From the NCBI GenBank assembly GCA_002314755.1, contig DCHC01000046.1, forward strand, positions 21,884 to 52,419: a stretch of 30,536 nt of DNA, written 5' to 3'. Positions 30,480 through 30,536 of the stretch are shown here, piece by piece (the stretch's first letter is position 1; every line of letters begins with the position of its first letter). This stretch comes from Faecalibacterium sp. UBA1762. Lineage in GTDB: Bacteria > Bacillota > Clostridia > Oscillospirales > Ruminococcaceae. The notes under the pieces are model-generated. The model was not told the DNA's origin and did no database searches. It was given only the letters and a program-made list of their open reading frames with translations. Position numbers and translations under genes: made by a program.

Positions 30480-30507
30480 TGAAAATACCCCCATAATGAA
30501 GTATGAT
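30479..30507 (+). promoter_or_regulatory. Promoter of the gene at the right window edge
   Basis: The -35 is TTGAAA (30479-30484), 17 bp spacer, -10 TATGAT (30502-30507), 20 bp before the start codon. Confidence 0.6.
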
Positions 30508-30527
30508 GAAGGCAAAAAGGAGGCCCT

Positions 30528-30536
30528 ATGAAAAAC
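30528..30536 (+). CDS. Start of an unidentified gene (truncated by window edge)
   Basis: ATG at 30528 preceded by AAAAAGGAGG at optimal spacing and by a good promoter. Only Met-Lys-Asn is visible, so the product cannot be named. Its divergent placement beside the mannosidase suggests a regulator or a transporter gene. Confidence 0.6.

Noticed and set aside
28455..30482. Two long plus-strand frames (383 and 285 codons)
   Set aside because: Both are antisense to the GH38 gene, which has intact catalytic motifs throughout.
1..30536. CRISPR arrays, insertion sequences, phage attachment sites, toxin-antitoxin pairs
   Set aside because: No regularly spaced repeats, transposase or integrase domains, or paired small genes of those kinds were seen; the only notable direct repeats are the short ones reported.

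Overview
The window looks like chromosomal DNA of a gut-type, endospore-forming, anaerobic Firmicute of the class Clostridia, probably Oscillospirales/Ruminococcaceae-like. The basis is the gene set: a glycyl radical enzyme with its activase, the sporulation protease SpoIVB, DnaD and a DnaI-type helicase loader, a tyrosine T-box leader, an Rrf2 regulator, and strong AGGAGG ribosome binding sites with TTGACA/TATAAT-like promoters in moderately GC-rich DNA. The taxon is an inference; no rRNA is present.

Layout. 1-3.5 kb (+): the tail of a GH95-like glycoside hydrolase, then a two-gene operon of a glycyl radical enzyme of unknown substrate and its radical-SAM activase. 3.5-9.7 kb: the aspartate-to-threonine pathway as two divergent operons, thrC-thrB on the minus strand and hom-lysC-asd on the plus strand, fired from overlapping promoters. 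9.7-12.5 kb (-): a small DUF6514-like gene with nrdR, and a nucleoside hydrolase-like gene whose downstream partner, a LacI-family regulator, is a decayed pseudogene although a LacI-type operator remains at the hydrolase promoter. 12.5-18.9 kb (-): a ClpA/ClpC-type ATPase, a P2A Ca2+-type ATPase and spoIVB. 19-22.3 kb (-): a TSCPD-domain protein, a PHP phosphoesterase, a DnaI/DnaC-like loader and DnaD. 22.4-25.8 kb: an EEP-family phosphohydrolase with an extra N-terminal domain (+), an Rrf2 regulator (-), and a GNAT acetyltransferase-histidine phosphatase operon (-) with a possible Shine-Dalgarno switch in its leader. 26-30.5 kb (-): tRNA-Ala(CGC), tyrS with its T-box, and a GH38 alpha-mannosidase that is divergent from a gene starting at the right edge.

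Most of the window is housekeeping. The regions worth a second look are the orphan glycyl radical enzyme, several unusually ordered divergent promoter pairs (6.05-6.10, 22.33-22.39 and 30.44-30.51 kb), the three-segment leader at 25.77-25.84 kb, the regulator pseudogene with its surviving operator, and a promoter-like site buried at a terminator before spoIVB. I found no CRISPR array, insertion sequence, phage gene or toxin-antitoxin pair. No strong candidate for a wholly new multi-gene system stood out.
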